Part shown: piece by piece, positions 23,457 through 32,961 of the stretch | Layout: every line of letters begins with the position of its first letter | Position numbering within the stretch: position 1 is the stretch's first letter | Assembly (NCBI GenBank): GCA_035513215.1 | Contig: DATKCK010000111.1 | Span: 1 to 36,156 of the forward strand | Reading direction: 5' to 3' | Origin: DATCZB01 sp035513215 | GTDB lineage: Bacteria > Pseudomonadota > Gammaproteobacteria > Steroidobacterales > Rariloculaceae | Length of the DNA: 36,156 nucleotides | Translations under genes and position numbers: made by a program | The notes under the pieces: model-generated | Told to the model about the DNA's origin: nothing | The model's database searches: none | Seen by the model: only the letters and a program-made list of their open reading frames with translations

Positions 23457-24731
23457 TCAATTGGTGATGAGGACGGTCTCGGCCGCGCCGAAGGCGTCCA
23501 GGCTTGTCGTGATGATCACGTCTCCGGCCTCGAGCCCCGACGCGATCTCGACCTCGCCGAGACTTCGCGCCCCGACCAGGATCTCGCGCCGGCGCGCGAT
23601 GTCGTCGTCGACGACATAGGCGATGCGGCCGCCGCCGGAATCGAGGAACTGTCCGCGCTCGACGACGAGGGCGTTCTCAATGCTCTCGAGCAGAATGCGC
23701 GTCGTGAGCCGCTGATTCTGGCGCAGCCCCGGTGGCGTGCCGGCGGTGAAGCGCAACCGGGTAGTGACCTGGTTGTCGACGATCTCGGGCGAGACGGCGA
23801 CGACCTCCGCCACCGCGGAAGTCGCGCCGATACGAATCTCCGCCGGCATGCCGATACCGAGATCGTCCGCATAGCTTTCCGGCACGTTGGCTTCGACTTC
23901 GAAGGCGCCGAGATCGACGACGGCCATGACCGCCTGATTGCGCGAGACGGCCGCCTTCTGGTCTACCTGCAGATTGCCGACGATGCCGGTGACGGGCGAG
24001 CGTATCGTGAGCTCGTCGACCTGCCGCTCGAGATCCTCGACCAGTAGCTGCTGCCGCTCGACCTGTAGCTCGCGCGTGCGAAGCTCGAAGCTCAGGCGCT
24101 CGCGCTCGAGCGCCAGGTCTTCGATCGCATGCACCTGCGCGAGCTCGGCGCTCTCGAGCTCATCGACTGCTTTTTCGAGGTCGATCTCCGGAATGATGCT
24201 GCGCTCGAACGAAAGGTCAGCGCGCCGCTTCTCGCGATCGGCCGCCGTCAGCGCGACCTGCGCGAGGTCCACGGCTTTCTGGCTTTCGAGCAGCTGCTGC
24301 CGCGTCTGGATTCGCTGCCGCTCGAGCTCGACGACCTGGCTCTCGAGCGTCGCCTCTTCCTGACGCAGTCGATTGTCGAGCTCGGGGCTGTCGACGACGG
24401 CGACGGTATCGCCCTCGGACACACCCGCGCCCGACTCGACGAGCAGAGTGATCGTTCCGTCGGAGGAGGCGAAAAGCGTCGGGCTCACGGCCGCGACGAC
24501 GCGGCCCTGCACGGACACGTCGCGGACGAGATCGCCGTAATGGACCTCGGCGAAGCGCAGACGCTCGCGCGGCACCGCGGCTTCGGCCTGGCTCCATCGC
24601 AGAAGCTGGGGCGCACCCCAGGCGAGGAGCGCCGTGAGAGCGACCGCGGCCACGCCGAGCCCGATCCACAGCGGCTTGCGCGACGCCGGCGCGAGCGCGA
24701 CGTCCTGCCCCGAGGTATCAGAGATCGGCAA
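23457..24731 (-). CDS. MacA/HlyD-type periplasmic adaptor protein
   Basis: A 424-residue membrane fusion protein. One N-terminal membrane anchor (LWIGLGVAAVALTALLAWG) is followed by a barrel-sandwich lipoyl half (VSVQGRVVAAVSPTLFAS), a long heptad-rich alpha-hairpin (about residues 105-240, with many Gln, Glu and Leu), the second lipoyl half (LTIRSPVTGIVGNLQVDQKAAV) and beta-barrel/membrane-proximal domains. The long hairpin would contact an outer-membrane TolC-type channel; none is encoded here. The start is TTG, the only reasonable one before the upstream gap. It begins the four-gene exporter operon. Confidence 0.9.
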   Translation of the reverse strand: MPISDTSGQDVALAPASRKPLWIGLGVAAVALTALLAWGAPQLLRWSQAEAAVPRERLRFAEVHYGDLVRDVSVQGRVVAAVSPTLFASSDGTITLLVESGAGVSEGDTVAVVDSPELDNRLRQEEATLESQVVELERQRIQTRQQLLESQKAVDLAQVALTAADREKRRADLSFERSIIPEIDLEKAVDELESAELAQVHAIEDLALERERLSFELRTRELQVERQQLLVEDLERQVDELTIRSPVTGIVGNLQVDQKAAVSRNQAVMAVVDLGAFEVEANVPESYADDLGIGMPAEIRIGATSAVAEVVAVSPEIVDNQVTTRLRFTAGTPPGLRQNQRLTTRILLESIENALVVERGQFLDSGGGRIAYVVDDDIARRREILVGARSLGEVEIASGLEAGDVIITTSLDAFGAAETVLITN

Positions 24732-24828
24732 TCTTCGGTCCCCCCGTGCGCACGGACACGGCCACTATATTATGAACTCAGACGCCGCGAACGCCGCGAT
24801 CGTTACAGTCCCGACAGAATGGACCGAC

Positions 24829-24895
24829 AGAAATCGGGTCAGACCCCGTTCAGGTTTCTCGCCGAGAAACCTGAACGGGGTCTGACCCGATTTCT
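24829..24895. repeat. Long perfect palindrome, copy 2 (REP/REPIN-like)
   Basis: Perfect 33-bp arms (24829-24861 and 24863-24895) around a single central C. The inner 53 bp match copy 1 at 20122-20174 except for one base pair that differs on both sides (A-T in copy 1, G-C in copy 2) and one loop base. The right arm overlaps the stop codon of the third pilT-family gene (24896-24894). The left side faces the exporter operon, whose adaptor gene starts about 100 bp away. The 97 bp between the adaptor start and the palindrome hold no gene; CCGACAGAA occurs there twice (24811, 24824). Confidence 0.92.
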
Positions 24896-25949
24896 AGCCG
24901 AAGTTGATCTTGGCCTCGAGATCGCTGCGCGAGTCGGCGTTCGAGAGCGCCTCCTCCATGCTGATCGCGCCCGTCCTGTAATGGTCGAACAGCGCCTGAT
25001 CGAAGCTCCGGTTGCCGGGTTCGTTCGTGCCCTTGAAGGCTTCCTTGACGGCCGAGATATCGCCCTTGAGGATGATCTCGGCCAGATGCGGCGTCATGCG
25101 CATGACCTCGACGGCCGCGACGCGCTTGCCTTCCTTCGAGCGCACGAGGCGCTGCGAGATGATCGCGCGCACGTACTGGGCGAGATCCATCAGCACCTGC
25201 TTGTGCTGATCGTTCGGGTACATGTTGATGATGCGATCGAGCGTCTCCGGCGAGTTGTTTGCGTGCAGCGTCGCGATGCAAAGGTGCCCGGTGCCGGCGA
25301 GATCGATCGCCGCCTGCATCGTATCGCGATCGCGGATCTCGCCGATCAGGATCACGTCGGGCGCCTCGCGCATCGCGCTTCTGAGCGCTGCCGCATATGA
25401 GTGCGTATCGAGCCCGATCTCGCGCTGGTTGACGATCGACTTCTTGTTGCTGTGCAGAAACTCGATCGGGTCCTCGATCGTGACGATGTGTGACGCGGAG
25501 TTCAAATTTCGATGCTCGATCATCGCCGCGAGCGTCGTCGACTTGCCCGAGCCGCTCGCGCCGACCATGAGAATCAGCCCGCGGCGCAGCATCACGAGGT
25601 CCTTGAGGATCATCGGCATGCCGAGCTCCTCGAGCGTGGGCAGCTCGGGCGTGATGAAACGCAGCACCATCGCAACATTGCCGCGCTGATGGAAGATGTT
25701 GACGCGGAACCGGCCGAGCCCGGCCTCGGACACGGCGAAATCGATCTCGAGATCGCGCGTGAACGCCTCGAGCTGGTGCTCGTTCATGAGCTCGAGCGCC
25801 GCCTGTCGCACCATCTTGGGCGTCAACTCCATCTGATTGACAGGCACGATCTTGCCGTCGATCTTGATCATGACCGGCGCATAGGTCGTGAAGAAGAGGT
25901 CCGACGCCTTCTTGTCGACCATCAATTTGAAGAGCGGCTTGACGTTCAT
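24894..25949 (-). CDS. Third PilT-family ATPase, PilU-like
   Basis: A 351-residue GspE/PilT-type secretion ATPase. It has an N-terminal domain starting PLFKLMVDKKASDLFF, Walker A GASGSGKST (130-138), Asp box HIVTIEDPIEF, Walker B DVILIGEIRD and His box TGHLCIATLHAN, so it should hydrolyse ATP. The C-terminal region reads PHLAEIILKGDISAVKEAF where PilT has AIRNLIREGK, and it is closer to PilU than to PilT. It is 21 bp downstream of pilU in the pilT-pilU operon and ends in palindrome copy 2. The likely role is an auxiliary retraction motor for type IV pili. Only pilT and pilU are expected in Pseudomonas. Confidence 0.9.
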   Translation of the reverse strand: MNVKPLFKLMVDKKASDLFFTTYAPVMIKIDGKIVPVNQMELTPKMVRQAALELMNEHQLEAFTRDLEIDFAVSEAGLGRFRVNIFHQRGNVAMVLRFITPELPTLEELGMPMILKDLVMLRRGLILMVGASGSGKSTTLAAMIEHRNLNSASHIVTIEDPIEFLHSNKKSIVNQREIGLDTHSYAAALRSAMREAPDVILIGEIRDRDTMQAAIDLAGTGHLCIATLHANNSPETLDRIINMYPNDQHKQVLMDLAQYVRAIISQRLVRSKEGKRVAAVEVMRMTPHLAEIILKGDISAVKEAFKGTNEPGNRSFDQALFDHYRTGAISMEEALSNADSRSDLEAKINFG

Positions 25950-25970
25950 GCGACGGCGGGACCGGACGGA

Positions 25971-27131
25971 CTAGTAGTACTTCGCTTTCTCGTCTTCCTG
26001 CGCGAGCTGGAGACTTTCGGCCTGCTCCGCATCCTGCGCCAGCTCGCGCTTGCTCTGTAGCTTGATCCTGAGCCTGAGCTCGTTCTGCGAGTCGGCGTTG
26101 CGCAGCGCTTCCTCGTACGAGATCGCGCCGTCCTCGTAGAGCAGGAACAGCGCCTGGTCGAAGGTCTGCATGCCGAGCCGGTTCGACTTCGCCATGATGT
26201 CCTTGATCATCGCGACCTCGCCGCGGAATATCAGGTCGCTGATCAGCGGCGAGGCGAGCATGATCTCCATTGCGGCGACGCGGCCCATGCCGTTCTCCCG
26301 CGGGATCAGGCGCTGCGAGATCATGGCGGTGATGTTGAGCGACAGGTCCATCAGAAGCTGATGTCGGCGCTCCTCGGTGAAAAAGTTGATGATGCGGTCG
26401 AGCGCCTGATTGGCGCTGTTCGCGTGCAGCGTCGCGACGCAGAGATGCCCCGTCTCGGCGAACTGGATGCCGTACTGCATCGTCTCCTGGTCGCGGATCT
26501 CGCCGATCATGATGACGTCGGGCGCCTGGCGCAACGTGTTCTTGAGCGCGTTGTGCCAGCTCTCCGTATCGACGCCGACCTCGCGATGCGTGACCACGCA
26601 GCCTCTGTGAGGATGCATGTACTCGACGGGATCCTCGATCGTGATGATGTGGCCTTGCGAAGTCTCGTTGCGGTGGCCGATCATGGCGGCGAGCGTCGTC
26701 GACTTACCGGAGCCCGTGCCGCCGACGACGAGACATAGACCGCGTTTGGTCATGGCGACCTGCTTGAGCTGCGGCGGCAGCTCGAGCTCCTCGAAGGTCG
26801 GAATCTTCGTGACGATGGTCCGAAGCACCGCGCCGACTTGACCCTGCTGGATGAAGGCGCTGACGCGGAAGCGGCCGATGCCCTGCGGGGCGATCGCGAA
26901 GTTGGCTTCCTTGGTCGCGTCGAACTCCTTGGCCTGCTTGTCGTTCATGATCGAACGAACGATCAGCGAGCTCTGCGCCGCGGTCAGCGGCTTGTCGGCG
27001 AACGGCTTGATCGCGCCGTCGATCTTGATGGCCGGGGGGAACCCCGCCGTGATGAAGAGGTCCGAGCCGTTGTTCTCGACCATCTTCTTCAGGAGATTCT
27101 GTGTCAGTCGTACTGCTTGGTCGCGCTCCAT
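25971..27131 (-). CDS. pilU: PilU, type IV pilus retraction ATPase
   Basis: A 386-residue PilT-family ATPase (P. aeruginosa PilU about 382). N-terminal NGSDLFITAGFPPAIKIDG, GRFRVSAF, Walker A GGTGSGKS (137-144), HIITIEDPVEYMHPHRG, Walker B DVIMIGEIRD and TGHLCVATLHANSANQALDRII are close to PilU; the C-terminal block PLISDLIFRGEV followed by GMQTFDQALFLLYEDG and the charged tail also match. PilU supports PilT-dependent forceful retraction. It lies 36 bp after pilT and 21 bp before the third ATPase gene. Confidence 0.95.
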   Translation of the reverse strand: MERDQAVRLTQNLLKKMVENNGSDLFITAGFPPAIKIDGAIKPFADKPLTAAQSSLIVRSIMNDKQAKEFDATKEANFAIAPQGIGRFRVSAFIQQGQVGAVLRTIVTKIPTFEELELPPQLKQVAMTKRGLCLVVGGTGSGKSTTLAAMIGHRNETSQGHIITIEDPVEYMHPHRGCVVTHREVGVDTESWHNALKNTLRQAPDVIMIGEIRDQETMQYGIQFAETGHLCVATLHANSANQALDRIINFFTEERRHQLLMDLSLNITAMISQRLIPRENGMGRVAAMEIMLASPLISDLIFRGEVAMIKDIMAKSNRLGMQTFDQALFLLYEDGAISYEEALRNADSQNELRLRIKLQSKRELAQDAEQAESLQLAQEDEKAKYY

Positions 27132-27167
27132 CCTGATCGGCTCCTGGCCCCGTCCCGGCCGCGTAGG

Positions 27168-28211
<1,044 letters not shown>

Positions 28212-28247
28212 GGAATTCTCTTCGCGGGGTTACCATAAGACCGGCAT

Positions 28248-28253
28248 AGTATA
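28248..28253 (-). promoter_or_regulatory. Candidate -10 element for the pilT operon
   Basis: TATACT on the - strand, 37 bp before the pilT ATG, in the 63-bp divergent region shared with yggS. No good -35 hexamer is found at 16-18 bp (the best is ACGCTT), so an activator or another sigma factor may be involved, or the call may be wrong. Confidence 0.3.
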
Positions 28254-28274
28254 GCCAACGGGCCCGCGCAAAGC

Positions 28275-28964
28275 GTGACTCATATCACGGACCATCTTGC
28301 AGATATCAGACGACGCATCGATTCGGCGTTGCAGCGTTCACCTGATCCCGGCCGATCGGTCACGATCGTCGGTGTCAGTAAGCTGATGCCGGCATCCGCC
28401 GTCGCCGCCGCCGCGGTCGCGGGACTCACGCACTTCGGCGAGAATTATTTGCAGGAGGGTATCGAGAAGATCGCGGCCGTCGACAATCCCGCGCTGACCT
28501 GGCATTTCATCGGCCGCATCCAGTCGAACAAGACTCGGCTGATCGCGGAGAGCTTCGCCTGGGTCGAGACGATCGATCGAATCCGGATCGCCGAAAGACT
28601 CAACGCGCAGCGACCGGACGCGCTCGGCCCGCTGAACGTTCTGATTCAGCTCAACGTCGATCGCGAGCCGCAAAAGGGCGGCGCCCGTCCCGACGACCTG
28701 ATGCCGCTCGCCGAAGCGGTATCGAAGCTGCCGAGGCTGAAGCTTCGCGGCATCATGGGCATGCCGCCGGCGGATTCGAGTCCCGAGCGGAACCGCCGGA
28801 GCTTTCTCGCAATCGCGGCGGCGACGGAAACGCTCAGGAACCGCGGCTTCGGCGTCGATACGGTGTCGATGGGCATGTCGGCAGATTTCGAGCTCGCGAT
28901 CGAATGCGGATCGAACCTCGTCCGTCTCGGCACGGCGCTCTTCGGCCCGCGGCCGGCGGGCTGA
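28275..28964 (+). CDS. yggS: YggS/PLPBP family pyridoxal phosphate homeostasis protein
   Basis: A 229-residue PLP-binding protein without known catalytic activity; it helps maintain vitamin B6 and amino-acid balance. The PLP Lys is Lys36 in IVGVSKLMPA. Other family segments are HFGENYLQEGIEKI, WHFIGRIQSNKTR, LRGIMGMPP and SMGMSADFELAIECGSNLVRLGTALFG. The start is a GTG that matches the family's N-terminal ITDHLADIRRRI. It is divergent from pilT. proC, which normally follows yggS, is absent; yggT comes next. Confidence 0.95.
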   Translation: MTHITDHLADIRRRIDSALQRSPDPGRSVTIVGVSKLMPASAVAAAAVAGLTHFGENYLQEGIEKIAAVDNPALTWHFIGRIQSNKTRLIAESFAWVETIDRIRIAERLNAQRPDALGPLNVLIQLNVDREPQKGGARPDDLMPLAEAVSKLPRLKLRGIMGMPPADSSPERNRRSFLAIAAATETLRNRGFGVDTVSMGMSADFELAIECGSNLVRLGTALFGPRPAG

Positions 28965-29038
28965 AGCGGCGTCACGTGATATCTTTTCCCGGACCTTCGA
29001 TATGGGCCCAAGGGCCCGAGGTAAAAGGGTAGCCGTCG

Positions 29039-29584
29039 GTGAATGCCTTAATCTTTCTGATCGAATCCTTCGCGCGGCTCTACATCCTCGCGTTCCTGCT
29101 GCGCCTGCTGCTCCAGGTCGCGCGCGCCGATTTCTACTCGCCCATCCCTCAGTTCATCGTCGAGATCACGAACCCGCTCGTCGTCCCCGCGCGGCGCGTC
29201 ATTCCCAGCGTCCGCCGCTTCGACCTTCCGACGCTCGTGGTGCTGGTCGTGCTACAGCTCGTCGTCGTGCTCGTCGTCAGCGCGCTCAGGGGCTTTCAGG
29301 TCCCGTTCGGCCTGCTGCTCTGGACGGTCGTCTTCTCGCTGCTCGAGCTGACCGTCTGGACTTATCTCATCTGCATCTTCGTCTACGTCATCCTGAGCTG
29401 GTTCGGTCAGACGCGATTTCATCCGATCGGCATTTTTCTGGGCCAGCTCCTCGAGCCCGTTCTGCGTCCGGCGCGGCGCCTGCTGCCGCCGCTGAGCGGG
29501 ATCGACATCTCGCCGCTGATCGTCGGCATTGTCCTCTGGGCCGCGCTGATCCTGCTCCAGGACCTGCAACGGCTCGTCTCCTGA
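29039..29584 (+). CDS. yggT: YggT family integral membrane protein
   Basis: A 181-residue protein with two YggT repeats. Repeat 1 has FARLYILAFLLRLLLQVARADFYSPIPQFIVEITNPLVVPARRVIP, whose typical pieces are RADFYSPIPQF and TNPLVVPARRVIP; repeat 2 has YVILSWFG and GQLLEPVLRPARRLLPP. About four membrane segments. Function unsettled; roles in osmotic tolerance and cell division have been suggested for the family. The GTG start at 29039 gives the family's usual NALIFLIESF N-terminus. The 74-bp gap after yggS contains the small repeat GGGCCC-AA-GGGCCC at 29004-29017. Confidence 0.93.
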   Translation: MNALIFLIESFARLYILAFLLRLLLQVARADFYSPIPQFIVEITNPLVVPARRVIPSVRRFDLPTLVVLVVLQLVVVLVVSALRGFQVPFGLLLWTVVFSLLELTVWTYLICIFVYVILSWFGQTRFHPIGIFLGQLLEPVLRPARRLLPPLSGIDISPLIVGIVLWAALILLQDLQRLVS

Positions 29585-29647
29585 GGACGCTGGCCGCGTT
29601 CGACGCACATGGTTTATATTGCTCTCGTCGACCGGGGGAGAACGACG

Positions 29648-30148
29648 ATGTCCAGGCAAGGGCGGTTAGGTCTGATCGCGGGCATGGCGCTCGTCACGGG
29701 AGCGTGCGGGCAATCCGCTCCCAATGCAGCGCAGGGCAACGGCACCGACGAGGTCATGCGCGCAACGGAGAGCTTCAGGGTCTTCGGTAACTACGAGCTG
29801 CACTTCAACGCGCTGACCACGGATCAGCTCAATGAGATGATGGCGACCGAGCACGGCATCGTCCGCAGCAGGAATCGCGTCCTGCTCAACGTCAGCGTGC
29901 TCCGGAGCCAGGAGATCGGCGTCCCGACGGCCGTCGCAGCCGAGGTTCGGGCCTCGGCGAGAAACCTGACGGGACAGCTCAGAAACCTGGCCGTGCGCGA
30001 GGTTCGCGACGGGGATGCGATCTATTACATCGGGGAAATGCCGATAGCGAACGCCGAGACGCTGATCTTCACGGTCGAGGCGCTGCCGGAATCGGAAACT
30101 GAAACGCTGACGGTGAGCTTCCAGAAGCAGTTCTTCATCGACGAGTAG
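29648..30148 (+). CDS. DUF4426 family lipoprotein
   Basis: A 166-residue exported protein; the signal peptide ends in the lipobox VTGAC. The mature part contains FGNYELHFNALTT, HGIVRSRNRVLLNVSVLR, LRNLAVREVRDGDAIYYIG and a C-terminal QKQFF, which match the DUF4426 family. I take the ATG at 29648, with a purine-rich GGGGGAG about 9 bp upstream, rather than an in-frame start 39 bp earlier. In Pseudomonas the DUF4426 gene lies a few genes from yggT, separated by metX-metW, which are missing here. Function unknown. Confidence 0.87.
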   Translation: MSRQGRLGLIAGMALVTGACGQSAPNAAQGNGTDEVMRATESFRVFGNYELHFNALTTDQLNEMMATEHGIVRSRNRVLLNVSVLRSQEIGVPTAVAAEVRASARNLTGQLRNLAVREVRDGDAIYYIGEMPIANAETLIFTVEALPESETETLTVSFQKQFFIDE

Positions 30149-30170
30149 ACGCGGCTCGAGGCACCGCCTG

Positions 30171-30626
30171 TCAGTGCTCCGTGACGCGGTTCCGGATCCG
30201 GATCAGGTCGCCGTGCGAGATATAGAGAAGACCGGCGACCTTTCTGATCAGGTGATCCTCGTGCTTGTCGAGCGTCTCGTCGGCGAGCGCGACGCGCCAT
30301 AGCAGCTCGATGATCCTGTGCTTCTCGTCGAGGCTGAGCTCCTCGTGCAATTGCCGCGTGAATGCCTGCAGCGAGGCGGCGTGGTCGGCCTGGCGCTGCG
30401 CCTCGTCGATCAGCGTCGCGACATCGTCGTGAGAAAGGCCGAGGTGGGACTTCAGCAGGTCGCCGACCGCCTCGATCTCGACCTCGTCCTCGCTGAAATC
30501 GGAGCGCGCGACCTCGACGAGCAGAACCGCTGTGGCGATCTGCAACTCCCGTTCGCGAGTCTCGCTCGAGCCCGAAACCTGGGACCCGAAGCTCTGATCG
30601 AAGAATGCCGTGAGCGCCTTGAGCAT
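30171..30626 (-). CDS. TerB-like (tellurite resistance TerB family) protein
   Basis: A 151-residue all-helical protein of the TerB/DjlA-like fold. The N-terminus (LTAFFDQSFG) and the repeats IATAVLLVEVARSDFSEDEVEIEAV and IELLWRVALADETLDKHEDHLIRKVA show the paired acidic helix motifs of the family. No other ter gene is near, so tellurite resistance itself is not implied; stand-alone members are widespread and of unknown function. It is 9 bp downstream of msrB and may be cotranscribed with it. Confidence 0.83.
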   Translation of the reverse strand: MLKALTAFFDQSFGSQVSGSSETRERELQIATAVLLVEVARSDFSEDEVEIEAVGDLLKSHLGLSHDDVATLIDEAQRQADHAASLQAFTRQLHEELSLDEKHRIIELLWRVALADETLDKHEDHLIRKVAGLLYISHGDLIRIRNRVTEH

Positions 30627-30635
30627 CGCCGGTGA

Positions 30636-31046
30636 CTAGTCGCCCTGGCCCGGCTCCTCGGCGAGATCGAGCGCGGCCGAATTGATGCAGTAGCGAAGGC
30701 CCGAGGGCTCCGGCCCGTCGTTGAAAACGTGACCGAGATGCGCGCTGCATTCGGCGCACCTGGCCTCGGTCCGCGCCATGTCGTGGCTGTCGTCGCGCAC
30801 GGTCGCGACGGCGCCGGGTTCGGCGGACTCCCAGAAGCTCGGCCACCCTGTGCCCGAGTCGTACTTGGCCTGCGACGAGAACAGCGCGCGGCCGCAGCAA
30901 ACGCAGCGATACATGCCGTCGGTCTTGCAATCGTGATAGGCGCCCGTGAACGGCGCCTCGGTGCCCGCCTCCTGCGTGACGCGGTACTGTTCGGCCGAGA
31001 GCCTCGCCTTGAGCTCATTCGGTTCTGGCTTGTCGCTTCGCGCCAT
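30636..31046 (-). CDS. msrB: Peptide-methionine (R)-S-oxide reductase MsrB
   Basis: A 136-residue repair enzyme that reduces methionine-R-sulfoxide. Zinc-binding pairs Cys48/Cys51 (YRCVCCG) and Cys97/Cys100 (CAEC) and the catalytic Cys120 (LRYCINSAAL) are present, with SGTGWPSFW and HLGHVFNDGP between. The ATG at 31046 has an AAAGGA ribosome site and gives the usual length; an in-frame start 45 bp upstream overlaps the region after htpG and adds residues without homology. It follows htpG by 16 bp, so the two stress genes may share a transcript. Confidence 0.95.
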   Translation of the reverse strand: MARSDKPEPNELKARLSAEQYRVTQEAGTEAPFTGAYHDCKTDGMYRCVCCGRALFSSQAKYDSGTGWPSFWESAEPGAVATVRDDSHDMARTEARCAECSAHLGHVFNDGPEPSGLRYCINSAALDLAEEPGQGD

Positions 31047-31062
31047 GGCCGAGTTCCTTTCG

Positions 31063-32925
31063 CTAGCCTCCGGCATCGAACAATAACTCATTTAGCAACC
31101 TGACGAAGCGCGCCGGGTCCTCGAGCTGCCGACCCTCGGCGAGTACGGCCTGGTCGTAAACAAGATGCGCCAGCTTCGCGAATCGGTCCTGGTCACCTTC
31201 CGCCGCCAGTCGCGCGATCAGCGGGTGCTCGAGATTGATCTCGAGACTGGGCTTGGTCTCCGGCAGCGCCTGCCCGACGGCCTTGAGCATCTCCTTCATC
31301 TGATAGCCGAGGTCCTGCTCGCCGAGAACGATGCAGGCGGCCGACTCGCGAAGCCGCGGGCTCGGCCTGACCTCCTCGACCTTGTCGCGCAGCGCGCGCT
31401 TGAGTCGCTTGAGAAGGTCCTTCTGCTCCTTGTCGGGCTCGGCCTGAATCTCGGGAGCCTTGCCGCCATCGGGCAGCTCGAGCTCGCCGCGGCTCACGTC
31501 CTTGAGCGCAATGCCCTTGTACTCGGTCAGATAATTGAGCGCCCACTCGTCGATCCGGTCGGCCAGGAGCAGCGCCTCGATGTTGCGATCGCGGAAGGCC
31601 TCGAGGTGCGGGCTCGCCGCGGCAGCCGCGGCCGATTCCGATATCAGGTAATAGATCCTGTCCTGGCTCGCATCCTTGTCCGCCAGATACGCGTCGAGGC
31701 TTCGGTCTTCCTGTTCCGACCGCGTCGTCCGAAAGCGGATCAGCGCTGCGATCTTCTCCCGATTGGCGGCATCCTCGGCCAGGCCCTCCTTGAGCGTCGG
31801 GCCGAACTGCGACCAGAAAGTCGAATACTTGGCGGGATCCTCGTCGGTCAGCCGCTCGAGCATATCGAGCACGCGCTTCGTCAGCGCCGAACGCATCGCG
31901 GCGATCGCGGGATCCTGCTGCAGCATCTCGCGCGACACGTTGAGCGACAGATCGTTCGAATCGACGACGCCGCGTATGAAGCGCAGATACAGCGGCAGGA
32001 ACTCGGCGGCGTGATCCGTGATGAAGACGCGCTGAACGTAAAGCTTGATACCCCGCGGCGCCTCGCGATTCCAAAGATCCATCGGCGCGACCGACGGGAC
32101 GTAGAGCAGGCTCGTGTACTCGCGCTTGCCTTCGACCTTGTTGTGGCTGAAGGTCAAAGGCTCGGCGAAATCATGCGTAACGTGCCGGTAGAACTCGAGA
32201 TACTCCTCGTTTTTGATCTCGCCGCGGGGGCGCGTCCACAAGGCTCTGGCGCGATTGACCTGCTCGGCATCCTTGTCGGGCGTCTTGAGCCTGATCGGAA
32301 AACCGACGTGATCGGAGTACTTTCGGATCAGTGAGCGGATGCGATGCTCGTCGAGAAACTCCGCGGCGTCGTCCTTGAGCTTCAGCGTGACGCGCGTGCC
32401 GGGGCGCTCCTTCCCGGCCGGGCCGACGCTGTATTCGCCCTCTCCGCTCGATATCCATGCGACGGCGGCGTCGGCGGGGAGGTCGGCCCGGCGGCTGACG
32501 ACGGTGACCTCGTTCGCGACGATGAAGGCGGAGTAGAAGCCCACGCCGAACTGGCCGATGAGCTGGCTGTCCTTCTTCTGGTCGCCGGTCAGATTCTCGA
32601 GAAATCGCCCCGTTCCCGAGTGCGCGATCGTGCCGAGCTGCTCAATGATCTCCTCGCGGCTCATGCCGATACCGGTATCGGCTACCGTGATCGTCCTGGC
32701 TTCGGCGTCGATCTCGATCAGGATCTCGAGGCTCGCGGCGTCATCGAGCAGCTCAGGCTGCTGTAGCGACTCGAAGCGCAGTCTGTCGTTGGCATCGGAT
32801 GCGTTCGAGATGAGCTCGCGCAGAAAGATCTCTCTGTCGCTATACAGAGAGTGAACCATCAATCGCAGGAGCTGCTTGACTTCGGCCTGAAAGCCGAAGG
32901 TTTCAGTTGCCGGCGCTTCGGCCAT
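31063..32925 (-). CDS. htpG: Molecular chaperone HtpG (Hsp90)
   Basis: A 620-residue Hsp90 (624 in E. coli). The GHKL ATPase region has FLRELISNASDANDRLRF, TVADTGIGMSREE and LIGQFGVGFYSAF; the middle domain has REAPRGIKLYVQRVFI and SNDLSLNVSREMLQQ; the C-terminal dimerisation domain ends LNELLFDAGG. The reading frame extends to 33126, but the ATG at 32925 starts the homology (ETFGFQAEVKQLL) and is preceded by AAGGGGA. A heat-shock-type promoter lies just upstream at 32962-32988. Confidence 0.96.
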   Translation of the reverse strand: MAEAPATETFGFQAEVKQLLRLMVHSLYSDREIFLRELISNASDANDRLRFESLQQPELLDDAASLEILIEIDAEARTITVADTGIGMSREEIIEQLGTIAHSGTGRFLENLTGDQKKDSQLIGQFGVGFYSAFIVANEVTVVSRRADLPADAAVAWISSGEGEYSVGPAGKERPGTRVTLKLKDDAAEFLDEHRIRSLIRKYSDHVGFPIRLKTPDKDAEQVNRARALWTRPRGEIKNEEYLEFYRHVTHDFAEPLTFSHNKVEGKREYTSLLYVPSVAPMDLWNREAPRGIKLYVQRVFITDHAAEFLPLYLRFIRGVVDSNDLSLNVSREMLQQDPAIAAMRSALTKRVLDMLERLTDEDPAKYSTFWSQFGPTLKEGLAEDAANREKIAALIRFRTTRSEQEDRSLDAYLADKDASQDRIYYLISESAAAAAASPHLEAFRDRNIEALLLADRIDEWALNYLTEYKGIALKDVSRGELELPDGGKAPEIQAEPDKEQKDLLKRLKRALRDKVEEVRPSPRLRESAACIVLGEQDLGYQMKEMLKAVGQALPETKPSLEINLEHPLIARLAAEGDQDRFAKLAHLVYDQAVLAEGRQLEDPARFVRLLNELLFDAGG

Positions 32926-32961
32926 ACCCTCGAATCCCCTTATCCCTGCGACAGCGGAGTA

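Noticed and set aside
29004..29017. GGGCCC-AA-GGGCCC between yggS and yggT as a terminator
   Set aside because: The stem is only 5 bp once a loop is allowed and there is no T-tract.
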